Below, piece by piece: positions 52,189-61,900 of a stretch of 64,000 nucleotides of DNA. This DNA comes from CATQGW01 sp965262235 (lineage in GTDB: Bacteria; Chloroflexota; Dehalococcoidia; Bin125). Positions within the stretch are counted from its first letter, which is position 1, and every line of letters begins with the position of its first letter. Position numbers and translations under genes: made by a program. The notes below the pieces were generated by a model, which was given only the letters and a program-made list of their open reading frames with translations, did not search any database and had not been told where the DNA came from. The stretch is from positions 3,100,001-3,164,000 of the forward strand of contig OZ253504.1 in the NCBI GenBank assembly GCA_965262235.1. Reading direction: 5' to 3'.

Positions 52189-53784
52189 TCAGCGGTTTCC
52201 CGACGTCTTACCCCAACCGCCGCCGCCCGGCGTCTCCAGCCGAATCGTGTCCCCGGGCTTGACGGAGATGATCGTCTTGCCCGGCAGCCGCCGCAGCACG
52301 CGCCCGCCCGCGTCGTCGCTGGTTTCGAGCCAGTTGCGGCCCGATTCCCCCGGACTGCCGCCGTTGACGCCCCACGCGCGGCCGCTGCGCCGCTCGGTGA
52401 TCAGCGTCACCCGCGCCGCGCCGAGGAACTCCGTCCGCCGGATCAGCCCGTCGCCGCCCCGCTGCGCGCCCGCGCCGCCGCTGTTCGGGCGGATGCTGTT
52501 CTCCAGCACCCGCAGCGGGTAGGCCAGTTCGAGCGCTTCGGCGGGCGTGTTCAGCGTGTTGGTCATGTGCGAGTGCGCCGCGTTGAGGCCGGCGCTCTGC
52601 GGACCTCCGCCGAGGCCGCCGCCGCTCGTCTCGTAGTAGGCCCACGGACCGCCCGTGCGCGGGTCGGTCCCGCCCGCGGTGAGGTTGTTCATCGTCCCGC
52701 TTGAGGCCGCCGGCATCCGCTCGGGCAGAATCTGCGCGACCGCGCCCCAGACCGTATCGACGATCCGCTGGCTCGTCTCCACGTTGCCCGCCGCGACCGC
52801 GACCGGCGGTTGCGCGGCGACCACGCTGCCGATCGGCAGCGTGAAGCGGATCGGGCGAAACAGCCCCGCGTTGGTCGGCGTGTGGGCGGGCAGCAGGCAG
52901 CGAATCACGTAGTAGCAGGCCGAGCGCGTCACCGGCGCCACCGCGTTGATCGAAGCCGCCCGCTGCTCCGCGCTGCCCGTGAAGTCGAAGTGCGCCTGCT
53001 CGCCGTCCAGCGTCAGCTCCAGGCGGATCGGCACCGGCTCGTCCGTATGCCCGTCGTCGTCCAGCGCGTCCTCGAACGACCAGCTGCCCCGCGGCAGGCC
53101 CGCGAGCGCCGCGCGAGCCAGTCGTTCCCCGTAGTCCAGCAGGGCCGCGGTGTGCTCGTTCCAGGCCGCCGGGCCGAGGTCGTCGTGCAGCGCAGCGACC
53201 CGGCGTTCGCCGAGCCGCTGCGCCGCGACCTGCGCCGCGAAGTCGCCGCGCCGCTCGTCGGGCGTGCGCACGTTGCGCAGGATCAGCTGCAGCACCTCGG
53301 CGAGCAGCACCCCGCCGCGATAGAGCCGCAGCGGCGGAATCACCAGCCCCTCCTGAATCAGCTCCTCGGCGACCGGCATCGAGCCCGGCGCCATCCCGCC
53401 GATGTCCGCCTGGTGCGCCCGGCTGGCGACGTACCCGATCGGATTCGCGATGCCCGCGGCGAACACCGGCGAGACCATCGTCACGTCCGGCAGGTGCGTC
53501 CCACCCAGGAACGGGTCGTTCAGGATCGCCAGGTCGCCCGGCTGCCACGGCGCCAGATCGGCCACCGCCCTGACCGACTCCGGCATCGCGCCCAGATGCA
53601 CCGGAATGTGCGCCGCCTGCGCCAGCAGCTGTCCCTCGCGGTCGAACACGGCGCAGGAGAAGTCAGCACGCTCCTTGATGTTCGGCGACAGCGCCGTGTG
53701 CCGCAGCGTCGCCCCCATCTCGTCGGCGATCGATGAGACCAGCGAGTCGAAGATCGAGAGCCGCGCGGCGTCGGGAATCGGCAT
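52189..53784 (-). CDS. Hydantoinase/5-oxoprolinase subunit B family protein
   Basis: 531 residues. Begins DAARLSIFDSLVSSIADEMG and ATLRHTALSPNIKERADFSC, then NDPFLGGTHLPDVTMVSPVF, HQADIGGMAPGSMP and the C-terminal TPGGGGWGKT, all HyuB hallmarks. It acts with HyuA in ATP-dependent opening of a cyclic imide or lactam. Its ATG overlaps the HyuA stop by one base (TGATG), so they are coupled. The native substrate (N-methylhydantoin, oxoproline or acetone) is undetermined. Confidence 0.93.
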   Translation of the reverse strand: MPIPDAARLSIFDSLVSSIADEMGATLRHTALSPNIKERADFSCAVFDREGQLLAQAAHIPVHLGAMPESVRAVADLAPWQPGDLAILNDPFLGGTHLPDVTMVSPVFAAGIANPIGYVASRAHQADIGGMAPGSMPVAEELIQEGLVIPPLRLYRGGVLLAEVLQLILRNVRTPDERRGDFAAQVAAQRLGERRVAALHDDLGPAAWNEHTAALLDYGERLARAALAGLPRGSWSFEDALDDDGHTDEPVPIRLELTLDGEQAHFDFTGSAEQRAASINAVAPVTRSACYYVIRCLLPAHTPTNAGLFRPIRFTLPIGSVVAAQPPVAVAAGNVETSQRIVDTVWGAVAQILPERMPAASSGTMNNLTAGGTDPRTGGPWAYYETSGGGLGGGPQSAGLNAAHSHMTNTLNTPAEALELAYPLRVLENSIRPNSGGAGAQRGGDGLIRRTEFLGAARVTLITERRSGRAWGVNGGSPGESGRNWLETSDDAGGRVLRRLPGKTIISVKPGDTIRLETPGGGGWGKTSGNR

Positions 53785-55805
53785 CAGGAACGCTCCAGTA
53801 ACAGCGCGCCGTCTTCCAGCACGCTCGCCTGCCAGCCCGGTGGGACCAGCGTCGTCGTGTCGATCTGCGTGATCACGGCCGGCCCCGTGACGCGCCCGCG
53901 CAGCTGCGAGCGGTCGATGAAGCGCGTCCGCCGCGCGCGGTCCCAGACCACATCATGGCTCGATTCGCCAATCTCCACGCCCGCCGTTTCGATCGCGCCC
54001 GGCTGGTCATGGCCGCGCGCGCGCGCCTTGACCCGCGCCGTGACCAGTTCGACCGTGCGGCCGTCGTCACGGAAGCCGAAGCGCTCCTCGTGCGCGACCT
54101 GAAACGCCTCGCGAATCACCCGCGCCAACCGGTAGCTCGTCAGCCCCACCGTCAGCTCGTGCGACTGCCCCTGGTAGCGCACATCGGCCGCGTACTGAAT
54201 CTGCACCCCGCTGCGGTAGCCGTCCTCGGCGATCGCCGCTCGCGCCCGCTCACGCAGTTCGCGATAGGTCGCCGTCAGCGCGTCAGTGTCGACCCGCCCC
54301 ACGTCAGGGATCGGGAAGTGGATGCCCCGCTCGGCGTCGCGCGTCACGTCGGAGCTCAGCATCCCGCTCGCGCTCAGCACGCCCGGCGAGGTCGGGATCA
54401 GCGCCGCGGGAATGCCCAGCGCGTCGGCCAGGTCGCAGGCGTGCAGCGGCCCCGCGCCGCCGAACGCGACCAGCGTGAAGCGCGCCGGGTCGTAGCCGCG
54501 CTCGACCGAGATCACGCGCAGCGCCCGCGCCATGTTCGCGTTCACCACGTCGATCACCGCCGCCGCGGCCCGCGCGACATCGCCCCCGAACGGCGCCACG
54601 ATCGTCTGCAGCGCCGCAATCGCGCGCTCCGGAACCAGCCCGATCGTCCCACCCAGCGGATACTCGGGACGCAGCCGCCCCAGCGCCGCGTGCGCATCGG
54701 TCACCGTCGGCAGCTCGCCGCGCCCGTACGCCGCCGGCCCCGGGTCGGCACCCGCGCTCTGCGGACCCACCCGCAGCGCCCCGCCCGCGTCGAACCAGGC
54801 GATCGAGCCGCCGCCCGCGCCAACGGTGTGCACATCAACCGCCGGCGTGCGGATCGGCATCCCGTCGATCGTCAGGTCGGTGCGCTCCAGCAACCGCCCG
54901 GGACAGAGCGACACATCGGCCGACGTCCCGCCCATGTCGAACGTGATCGCCTGCTCGTGGCCCACCGCCGCCGCCGCTCCGAACGCGCCCGCGACCCCGC
55001 CCGCCGGCCCCGAGAGCACCGTCCGCACCGCCTGCTCGCCCGCCCCCGACGCGCTCAGGCTGCCCCCGTTCGACTGCATGATCCGTAGCGTCACCGGTCG
55101 CCCGCCGCCCACTTCATCGGTCAGCAGGCGCTCCAGCCGCTCGAGGTAGTCGGTCATCACCGGCGCCAGGTACGCGTTGGCGACCGTCGTGCTCGTCCGC
55201 TCGTACTCGCGGTGCTGCGGCAGCACCTCGTGCGACACCGAGACGTTCAGCCCCCGCGCCCTCGCCGCATCCGCCGCCCGCTGTTCGTGCGCCGGGTTGA
55301 TGAACGAGAACAGAAAGCAGATCGCCACCGTGCCGACGCCCGCCGCGACGATCCGGTCCAGCACCGCCTCCAGCCCCGCCTCGTCGAGCGGCTCGATCAC
55401 CTCGCCGTCGCCGGCGACCCGCTCGCCCACTTCGAAGCGCAGCTCCGCGCCGACCAACGGCTCGCGCCGCGTCGGGTGCAGCTCGTAGAGATCCGGCCGC
55501 GCCTGCCGGCCGATCTCCAGCGTGTCGCGGAACCCGCGCGTCGTGATCAGCGCCGTCGGCGCGCCCGTGCGGGTCAACAGTGTGTTCGTCGCGACAGTTG
55601 AGCCGTGCACCACGTCGGTCGGCGACCAGCCCAGCTCGCGCAGTCCGTCGATGATCGCTCGCCCCGGGTCCGACGGCGTCGAAGGACGCTTGGCGATCCG
55701 CGCTCGACCCCCCTCGACATAGACGAAGTCGGTGAACGTGCCGCCCACGTCAACGCCGAGCACCCGCCGACCCGTCGTCCGTCCGCGTCGTGGTGGCTCT
55801 GCCAT
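53784..55805 (-). CDS. Hydantoinase/5-oxoprolinase subunit A family protein
   Basis: 673 residues from ATG 55805 (GGAG upstream). Acetokinase/actin-like start VLGVDVGGTFTDFV, TVATNTLLTRTGAPTALI, FDMGGTSADVSLCPG and FGGAGPLHACDLADALGIP. ATP-dependent half of the HyuAB pair; one-base overlap with hyuB. Divergent from rplY. Confidence 0.95.
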   Translation of the reverse strand: MAEPPRRGRTTGRRVLGVDVGGTFTDFVYVEGGRARIAKRPSTPSDPGRAIIDGLRELGWSPTDVVHGSTVATNTLLTRTGAPTALITTRGFRDTLEIGRQARPDLYELHPTRREPLVGAELRFEVGERVAGDGEVIEPLDEAGLEAVLDRIVAAGVGTVAICFLFSFINPAHEQRAADAARARGLNVSVSHEVLPQHREYERTSTTVANAYLAPVMTDYLERLERLLTDEVGGGRPVTLRIMQSNGGSLSASGAGEQAVRTVLSGPAGGVAGAFGAAAAVGHEQAITFDMGGTSADVSLCPGRLLERTDLTIDGMPIRTPAVDVHTVGAGGGSIAWFDAGGALRVGPQSAGADPGPAAYGRGELPTVTDAHAALGRLRPEYPLGGTIGLVPERAIAALQTIVAPFGGDVARAAAAVIDVVNANMARALRVISVERGYDPARFTLVAFGGAGPLHACDLADALGIPAALIPTSPGVLSASGMLSSDVTRDAERGIHFPIPDVGRVDTDALTATYRELRERARAAIAEDGYRSGVQIQYAADVRYQGQSHELTVGLTSYRLARVIREAFQVAHEERFGFRDDGRTVELVTARVKARARGHDQPGAIETAGVEIGESSHDVVWDRARRTRFIDRSQLRGRVTGPAVITQIDTTTLVPPGWQASVLEDGALLLERS

Positions 55806-55872
55806 CGCTGCTCCGCTTCGGTCGCCGCCCGATTCCGCGTGTGCAACGCAATTTAGTCTGGGCGTCGATCAA

Positions 55873-55901
55873 CTTGACCACGATGCGGCCTGCTCATAGC
55901 G
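55873..55901 (+). promoter_or_regulatory. Probable promoter of rplY
   Basis: TTGACC (55873-55878), 17-base spacer, TAGCGT (55896-55901). It lies 29 bases before the rplY start in the divergent region with hyuA. Confidence 0.5.
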
Positions 55902-55929
55902 TCAAATCACTAATCGGGAGCGATCATCG

Positions 55930-56604
55930 ATGCCAGATCAAGCCACGCTGCGAGCCGAAACGCGCACGATCCTCGGCGCCAAGGTCAAGCAACTGCGCCG
56001 TCAGGGCATCCTGCCCTGCAACATCTACGCCCGCGGTCAGGCCTCCATCGCGCTCCAGACCCCCGTCCTCGAGCTGCAGCGCGTCTTCCGTTCGGTTGAC
56101 CGCAACGCGGTCGTCCAGATGGAGATCGATGGCGGTGCGAACACCGTCCCGGTCGTCCTCCGTGAGGTCCAGCGCCACCCGGTGACCTACGATCTGCTGC
56201 ACGTCGACTTCTACCAGGTCGACCTGACCCGCCTGATCCACAGCGAGGCGCGGATCGTGCTCACCGGCGAGGCCGCCGGCACCGCGCTCGGCGGCACGCT
56301 CGTGCAGTCGCTTGAGTTCCTGCCGCTCGAGGCGCTGCCGATGGAGATGCCCTCCGAGCTCGAGGTCGACATAACGCACCTCACCGAGTTCGGCTCCAGC
56401 GTGCTGGTGCGCGAGGTGGCGCTGCCGCCGGGCGTCCGCGCCCTCGCCGACGAAGCCGTCGCCGTCGCCGCCTTGCTCGCCCCGCGCGTCCTCGAGGTCG
56501 AAGAAGAGGAAGCGCTCGCGGCGGCCGAGCAGGCAGAAGCCGATGCGCTCGCCCTCGCCGCCGGGGCGGTGCCCGCCGAGGGCGACGAGCCCAGCGACGA
56601 CTGA
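55930..56604 (+). CDS. rplY: 50S ribosomal protein L25/general stress protein Ctc
   Basis: 224 residues, two-domain Ctc type. N-terminal 5S-rRNA-binding domain (about 1-95: LRAETRTILGAKVKQLRRQG, PCNIYARGQ) and C-terminal beta-rich domain (96-190) with VDFYQVDLTRLIHSEARIVL. The tail is acidic (EVEEEEALAAAEQAE...). GGGAG site 9 bases before ATG. It binds 5S rRNA. Confidence 0.93.
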   Translation: MPDQATLRAETRTILGAKVKQLRRQGILPCNIYARGQASIALQTPVLELQRVFRSVDRNAVVQMEIDGGANTVPVVLREVQRHPVTYDLLHVDFYQVDLTRLIHSEARIVLTGEAAGTALGGTLVQSLEFLPLEALPMEMPSELEVDITHLTEFGSSVLVREVALPPGVRALADEAVAVAALLAPRVLEVEEEEALAAAEQAEADALALAAGAVPAEGDEPSDD

Positions 56605-56645
56605 CCCGCAGTCGGCACTCGCACTCTGCGACGCTTCACCAGCGC

Positions 56646-57728
56646 TCAGTCAGACAGCCGGCCAGCCAGTCGATCACCCCGCAGCTGCCCGCACGCGGCT
56701 GCGATGTCGCGGCCCTTTTCGACCCGCACGTTCGTCGCGATCCCGCGATCGATCAGCGCTTCCTGGAAGCCCAGCGTCGCCCCGCGGGTGGGCCGCTGGC
56801 CGACCACGCCGGGCGACGGGTTGAACGGGATCAGGTTCACCTGACAGCGAATCCCCGCGATCTGATCAGCCAGCTCCCGGGCGCGCGCTCGCGAGTCGTT
56901 GACCCCCGCCAGCAGCACATATTCGAACGTCACGCGCCGTCCCGTGCGGCTGCTGTGCTCGCGCGCCGCCGCCACGATCTCCCGCGGCGTCGCCGGCGGC
57001 ACCGGCACCAGCTCGCGACGCAGCGCCGCGTCCGCCGCGTGCAGGCTGACCGCCAGGTTGACCTGTGGATGGTCCTCCGCCAGCCGCCGAATCGGCGCCG
57101 GCAGCCCAACCGTCGAGACGGTCAGCCGCCGCGGCGAGAGCCCGAACGCGTCTGGCTCCGAGAGCCGCGTCAACGCGGCGCTCGACACCTCGTAGTTCGC
57201 CAGCGGTTCGCCCATCCCCATGAACACCACGTGGGTCAGCTCGTCGCCGTCCTCGCGCGTCCAGCGACGCGCCAGCAGCGCCTGCACCAGCACCTCGCCC
57301 ACTGTCAGCTGCCGACGGAAGCCCTGCGCGCCGGTCGCGCAGAACGTGCAGCCCATCGCGCAGCCGGCCTGCGTCGAGAGGCAGACCGTGCGCCGCTGTG
57401 TCGGACTGGAACGATTTCCCTGCGCGTGCGGGTCGTGACGAATCAGCACCGTCTCAACCATCTCGCCGTCGGCCAGCGGCACGAGCGCCTTCGTCGTCGA
57501 ACCATCAGCGCTGGTCTGCGTCGCCAGCGGTGTCGGCACGGCGGCGGTCCGCGCCGCCAGCTCCGCGCGCAGCTCGCGCGGCAGGTCGCTCATCTCCGCT
57601 GGGTCGAGCGCGCCGCGCTGCCAGATCTGCCGGTACACCTGCCGCGCCCGATAGGCCGGCTGGCCCAGCTCCTCCATCATCCCGATCAGCCCCTCAAGAT
57701 CGAGCTCGAGCAGACTCGCCTCAGTCAT
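56646..57728 (-). CDS. rlmN: 23S rRNA (adenine2503-C2)-methyltransferase
   Basis: 360 residues from ATG 57728. Radical SAM cluster CAMGCTFC (C123, C127, C130), the FMGMGEPLANY motif, and the C-terminal ACGQL Cys used for methyl transfer. It methylates A2503 of 23S rRNA and A37 of some tRNAs. The ATG lies inside the end of fmt (8-base overlap), so both are translated from one message. Confidence 0.95.
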   Translation of the reverse strand: MTEASLLELDLEGLIGMMEELGQPAYRARQVYRQIWQRGALDPAEMSDLPRELRAELAARTAAVPTPLATQTSADGSTTKALVPLADGEMVETVLIRHDPHAQGNRSSPTQRRTVCLSTQAGCAMGCTFCATGAQGFRRQLTVGEVLVQALLARRWTREDGDELTHVVFMGMGEPLANYEVSSAALTRLSEPDAFGLSPRRLTVSTVGLPAPIRRLAEDHPQVNLAVSLHAADAALRRELVPVPPATPREIVAAAREHSSRTGRRVTFEYVLLAGVNDSRARARELADQIAGIRCQVNLIPFNPSPGVVGQRPTRGATLGFQEALIDRGIATNVRVEKGRDIAAACGQLRGDRLAGRLSD

Positions 57729-58671
57729 AGGCGGCTCCGAACCGTTTGCCCACCAGTTCGCCTGCGCCGCGCACGAACTCCTCCGCCGATAGTTCCCGCT
57801 TCCCGGCCCGCTGCAGACGCTCGATCGCCAGCACCCCGTCGCCCGTCGCGACCCTGATCGCATCGCCCGCCTCGGCGATCACCCCGGGCTCCCCAAGACC
57901 CGCGGCGGCGCTCGCCACGGCCAGCCGCACCCGCGTTCCTTCGAGCTCCGTGAACGCGCCCGGCCACGGCGTGAACGCGCGGACCTGTCGCTCAATCTGC
58001 ACGGCAGAACTCATCCAATCGATCCTGCCCGCCTCCTTGCGCACCCGCCGCGCCCGCGTCGCCAGACTCGCGTCCTGCGCGCGCGGCTCGATCTCCCCCG
58101 CTAGCCAGCAGGGCAGCGTCTCCAGCAGCAGCTTGGCGCCCAGCTCGGCCAGCCGATCGCTCAGCTCGCCGGCCGTCTCGCGCTCGCCGATCGGCGTCCT
58201 CCGCTGGACCAGAATCGGCCCCGTGTCCTCGGTCTCGTCGACCAGCATGATCGTCGCGCCGGTCTCCCCGTCGCCGGCCAGGATGGCTGCCGAGACCGGC
58301 GCCGCCCCCCGCCAGCGCGGCAGCAGCGACGCGTGCACGTTCAGCGTCCCGAAGCGCGGCGCATCGAGCACCGCCGGCGGCAGCAGCTGCCCGTACGCCG
58401 TCACGATCTGCAGCTCCGGCGCAAACTCCGCCAGCGCGGCCACCGCCTCGGGCTCTCGCAATCGCGACGGCTGCAGCACCGCAATCCCTGCCTCCGCGGC
58501 CAGCTCCGCCACCGGCGGACGCCGCGGCTTGCGCCCCCGCCCCGCCGGCCGATCGGGCTGTGTCACGACCGCCACCGGCCGCCACGGACTCTCGAGCAGC
58601 AGCCGCAGCGTCGGCACGGCGAAGTCCGGCGATCCGAAAAACACCACCCGTGGCGGCGCTGCGTCAGTCAT
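57721..58671 (-). CDS. fmt: Methionyl-tRNA formyltransferase
   Basis: 316 residues. RVVFFGSPDFAVPTLRLLLE, ADRPAGRGRK (as TQPDRPAGRGRK) and LNVHASLLPRWRGAAPV are the family signatures. N-terminal formyl-THF-binding Rossmann part and C-terminal tRNA-binding OB domain. It needs 10-formyl-THF, made by FolD. Second to last of the yvcK-secG-fmt-rlmN gene string. Confidence 0.96.
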   Translation of the reverse strand: MTDAAPPRVVFFGSPDFAVPTLRLLLESPWRPVAVVTQPDRPAGRGRKPRRPPVAELAAEAGIAVLQPSRLREPEAVAALAEFAPELQIVTAYGQLLPPAVLDAPRFGTLNVHASLLPRWRGAAPVSAAILAGDGETGATIMLVDETEDTGPILVQRRTPIGERETAGELSDRLAELGAKLLLETLPCWLAGEIEPRAQDASLATRARRVRKEAGRIDWMSSAVQIERQVRAFTPWPGAFTELEGTRVRLAVASAAAGLGEPGVIAEAGDAIRVATGDGVLAIERLQRAGKRELSAEEFVRGAGELVGKRFGAAYD

Positions 58672-58717
58672 GCCCCAAGATTACGTTGACAAACGGGATG
58701 GGAAATCGGTTGGTCGA

Positions 58718-58942
58718 TCAGAGCCGCACGGCGGCGATCGACAGCCCCACGAACACCAGCATCAGCACGATCGTCCCGCGAAACAGCGTCTTTTCCAGCC
58801 CGCGCCGCGTCCGGTACGTGTCGCCGCCCGCGCCGCCGAAGATGTTGCCCAGCCCCGCGCCCTTGGCCTGCATGATCACCGCCGCGATCACCGTCAGCGA
58901 GATCAGAATCTGGAACAGATTGAGGAGGTCCGAACCGCTCAT
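58718..58942 (-). CDS. secG: Preprotein translocase subunit SecG
   Basis: 74 residues from ATG 58942. Two transmembrane helices (LNLFQILISLTVIAAVIMQA and GTIVLMLVFVGLSIAAV) joined by the Gly-rich loop KGAGLGNIFGGAGG, the SecG signature. Part of the SecYEG channel that would export the lipoproteins and Dsb-like proteins of this window. Longer upstream in-frame starts would enter yvcK. Confidence 0.93.
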   Translation of the reverse strand: MSGSDLLNLFQILISLTVIAAVIMQAKGAGLGNIFGGAGGDTYRTRRGLEKTLFRGTIVLMLVFVGLSIAAVRL

Positions 58943-58967
58943 CGCCCCCGCCTGCTCAATGGTCGCC

Positions 58968-60314
58968 TCATTGCCCCACCGGCGGCGCAAGCGCGCCGCG
59001 CGGCTGGCGGCGCGGTTGCACGCCCGCCTCGCCGTGCTCATGGTATGCCGTCAGAATCGCTGCCGCGAGCTTCTGCGAGTCATGCCGGTAACGGTTGCCC
59101 GTGTCCACGATGTCCGACTCGATCACCGCCGTCACGTCCAGCTCCTCGCCGTCGGCCATCTGCACCGGCTCCGAGTGCCAGCGCAGCGGCAGCCGCGCCG
59201 CTGCGTTGCTGTTCGCCAGCACGAACTCGAACGGTGTCCCACCGATGTGCTCGGCGATCGTCCGCACGTGATCCTGCACCGAGTAGTGGTCCGTCTCGCC
59301 GTGCTGCGTCGCCACGTTGGAGACATAAATCTTCATCGCCTGCGACTCCTGGAACGCCACCCGCAGATTCGGCACCAGCAGGTTCGGCAGCACGCTCGTG
59401 TAGAGGCTGCCCGGACCCACCACGATCACGTCCGCGTTGGTGATCGCGTTGACCGTCTCCGGATACGCCGTGGGACGCTGCGGCTCCAGCGACAGCTGAC
59501 GAATCTGCTTCCCCGACGACGTGATCTTCGACTCGCCGCGGATCACGTTCCCCTCGCTCGTCAGCGCCGCCAGCCGGATGTCCTCCAGCGTCGACGGCAG
59601 AATCCGCCCGCGCACCGCCAGGACCCGACCCGTCTCGCGGATCGCTTCCTCCATGCTGCCCGTCACCTCCGACATCGCCACGATGAACAGGTTCCCGAAC
59701 GAGTGCCCCTCGAGACCCTCCGCCGAACCCTCCGGGAAGCGGTACTGGAACAGCCGCGTCATCAGCGGCTCAGCGTCGGCCAGCGCCGCGATGCAGTTGC
59801 GCAGGTCGCCGGGGGGAATCACCCCAAGCTCGCGCCGCAGCCGGCCCGACGATCCGCCGTCGTCCGCCACCGTCACGATCGCCGTCAGGTTGTCCGTGTA
59901 CTCCTTCAACCCACGCAGCAACACCGAGAGCCCCGTGCCACCGCCCAGGCAGACGATCCGCGGCCCTCGCCCCGACATTCGGCGCCGGTGCAGCAGATCA
60001 ACCAGCGATTCGTCGGTCTCCGTGGTGCCGCGCACCGAAGCCACGACGTGCGTCGTGAACTTCCAGACCCCCACGCTCACGCACAGCAGCGCCAGCGCCA
60101 TCAGAATCCCGCCGCGCACGGCGTAGGGCAGAAACTGCAGCGTGAGGTAGTAGAACGCGTTCGGCAGCGTCGCCGTCACGTAGAGCTCGCGCAGCAGGAA
60201 CGCCACGCCCAGCCCCATCAGCCCGGTGCCGATGAACATCAGCACGAACCAGCGCTTCACGCCGAGCCCCGGCCTCAACCACTTGCGCAGACTTCGGTCG
60301 GGCAGCCTCGACAT
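58968..60314 (-). CDS. YvcK/CofD-like gluconeogenesis factor with N-terminal membrane anchor
   Basis: 448 residues from ATG 60314 (a GTG at 60323 is also possible). Two N-terminal helices (WFVLMFIGTGLMGLGVAFLL and ILMALALLCVSVGVWKF), then the YvcK fold: VCLGGGTGLSVLLRGLKEYT, VTVADDGGSSGRLRRELGVI, PPGDLRNCIAAL and VVGPGSLYTSVLPNL. It binds UDP-sugars and is needed on gluconeogenic carbon. The membrane anchor is found in several Chloroflexi and Actinobacteria-like versions but not in Bacillus YvcK. Confidence 0.9.
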   Translation of the reverse strand: MSRLPDRSLRKWLRPGLGVKRWFVLMFIGTGLMGLGVAFLLRELYVTATLPNAFYYLTLQFLPYAVRGGILMALALLCVSVGVWKFTTHVVASVRGTTETDESLVDLLHRRRMSGRGPRIVCLGGGTGLSVLLRGLKEYTDNLTAIVTVADDGGSSGRLRRELGVIPPGDLRNCIAALADAEPLMTRLFQYRFPEGSAEGLEGHSFGNLFIVAMSEVTGSMEEAIRETGRVLAVRGRILPSTLEDIRLAALTSEGNVIRGESKITSSGKQIRQLSLEPQRPTAYPETVNAITNADVIVVGPGSLYTSVLPNLLVPNLRVAFQESQAMKIYVSNVATQHGETDHYSVQDHVRTIAEHIGGTPFEFVLANSNAAARLPLRWHSEPVQMADGEELDVTAVIESDIVDTGNRYRHDSQKLAAAILTAYHEHGEAGVQPRRQPRGALAPPVGQ

Positions 60315-60442
60315 CGCCGCCACTATAGGCAGCTCGCATCGCGCGCGGTAGCTTGCGCAAGCAGACGCGGCGAGGCTCTCTCCGCGCCGCCCCTTCAGCG
60401 CCCAGTCGCCGACCAGTCGGCGCCCAGTCAGCGAGGATTCTC

Positions 60443-61468
60443 ATGGAACACCGCACCTTCGGCGACACCGACCTCTCAGCCTCCGCGATCGGCTTCGGCA
60501 CCTGGGAGATGAGCACCACGATGTACGGCCACATCGACGTCGGCGAGGCCTCCGCCGCCGTCAACGCCGCGATCGACCGTGGCATCACCCTCTTCGACAC
60601 CGCCGAGGTCTACGGTCCCTATCACTCCGAAGAAATCCTCGCCGAAGCGCTTGGCGCGCGACGTAACGAGATCGTGCTCGTCACCAAGGTCGGCTTCGAC
60701 TACAACGACACCCCCGCCGTGACCGGCCTCAACTCGACCCGCGAACACATCATCGAGCGCACCGAGGGCTGCCTCCGCCGGCTCAAGACCGACGTGATCG
60801 ACCTCATGCTGATCCACTGGCCCGACCACGACACCCCGCTCGAAGAGACCATGGAAGGCCTCGAACAGCTCAAGGCCGACGGCAAAATCCGCCACTACGG
60901 CGTCTCCAACTTCAACATCGACATGATGCAGGAGTGCCAGCAGTACGGCTCGATCGCCGCCAACCAGGTCGGCTACAACATGTTCGATCGCCGCATGGAA
61001 TCTCGCGTGCTGCCCTGGTGCATGGCCAACGGCGTCGGCTACATGGCCTACGGCTCACTCGCCTTTGGCCTCCTCACCGGCGCGTTCAAGCCCGACCACC
61101 AATTCGAGGAGAGTGACTGGCGCCGAAACGGCGTCGCCTTCAATCTGCCGCTATTCGAGCGAGAGCGCTTCGGGCAAGAGGTCGATATCGCCAACCGGCT
61201 CTCCGAGCTGGCTGACGGTTACGGCAAGACGGTCGCCCAACTCGGCATCGCCTGGGTGCTGGACCACCCCGGCGTCACGACCGCCTTGGTCGGGATGCGC
61301 AACGAGCGCGAACTCGAAGAAAACGTCGCCGCCGCCGACTGGAAGCTGACCGAGGAGATCCGCAGCGGGATCAACCAGATCTTTGCCGAGGTCGGCGTGC
61401 CGACATATCAGAACACCCCGCAGGTCGTCCACGTCGCAGGCGCAACGGGTGCCCGTCGGCGGTCATAG
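60443..61468 (+). CDS. Aldo/keto reductase, copy 1
   Basis: 341 residues from ATG 60443 (GAGGA upstream). TIM-barrel tetrad: Asp and Tyr in TLFDTAEVYGPYHSEE, Lys in VLVTKVGFDY, His in LMLIHWPDHD. Also GVSNFNIDMMQECQQYGSIA. NADPH-dependent carbonyl reductase of unknown substrate. Very similar to the copy at 61901, which lies 432 bases downstream beyond a repeat cluster. Confidence 0.93.
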   Translation: MEHRTFGDTDLSASAIGFGTWEMSTTMYGHIDVGEASAAVNAAIDRGITLFDTAEVYGPYHSEEILAEALGARRNEIVLVTKVGFDYNDTPAVTGLNSTREHIIERTEGCLRRLKTDVIDLMLIHWPDHDTPLEETMEGLEQLKADGKIRHYGVSNFNIDMMQECQQYGSIAANQVGYNMFDRRMESRVLPWCMANGVGYMAYGSLAFGLLTGAFKPDHQFEESDWRRNGVAFNLPLFERERFGQEVDIANRLSELADGYGKTVAQLGIAWVLDHPGVTTALVGMRNERELEENVAAADWKLTEEIRSGINQIFAEVGVPTYQNTPQVVHVAGATGARRRS

Positions 61469-61565
61469 AACCGCGCCCAATTCGACCCGCTCGAACTCTG
61501 AGGCGGGATGGCATCCTCTCGTTCGTTCTCGCAGGCTGCTGAATAAGGCAACACGTCCGCACTTG

Positions 61566-61770
61566 CTCTCCCCCCGCTCCGCGGGGGGAGATGTCACGGA
61601 GTGACGGAGGGGGGCTCCCCGTCTTGCCCAGAACCAGCCACGCCGGTGAGTCGTGACGGCAGCCCCGCTCTGCCTGCGGCATCTCCCTCCGCAAAGCGGG
61701 GGCAGAGCAGGTCGGATCCCCTCTCCCCCCGCTCTGCGGGGGGAGATGTCCCGTAGGGACAGAGGGGGGC
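61566..61770. repeat. Cluster of three palindromic repeats
   Basis: Full copy at 61566-61615 (TGTCAC-GGA-GTGACG), degenerate reverse copy at about 61654-61698, and full copy at 61718-61770 whose second arm is TGTCCC-GTA-GGGACA, a fully compensated variant. They separate the two aldo/keto reductase genes; nothing else is seen there. Confidence 0.85.
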
Positions 61771-61900
61771 TCCCCCCGCTCGCGTGACGAAAGGAAGTGC
61801 AGCACCGCCGTCACCTACGGCAGCGAAGCCGAACGAACCCGTGCCTTAGCCTGCGACAGCTCACCCCTGAAGACGCGAGCAACAGCACTGGAGTGTGCTC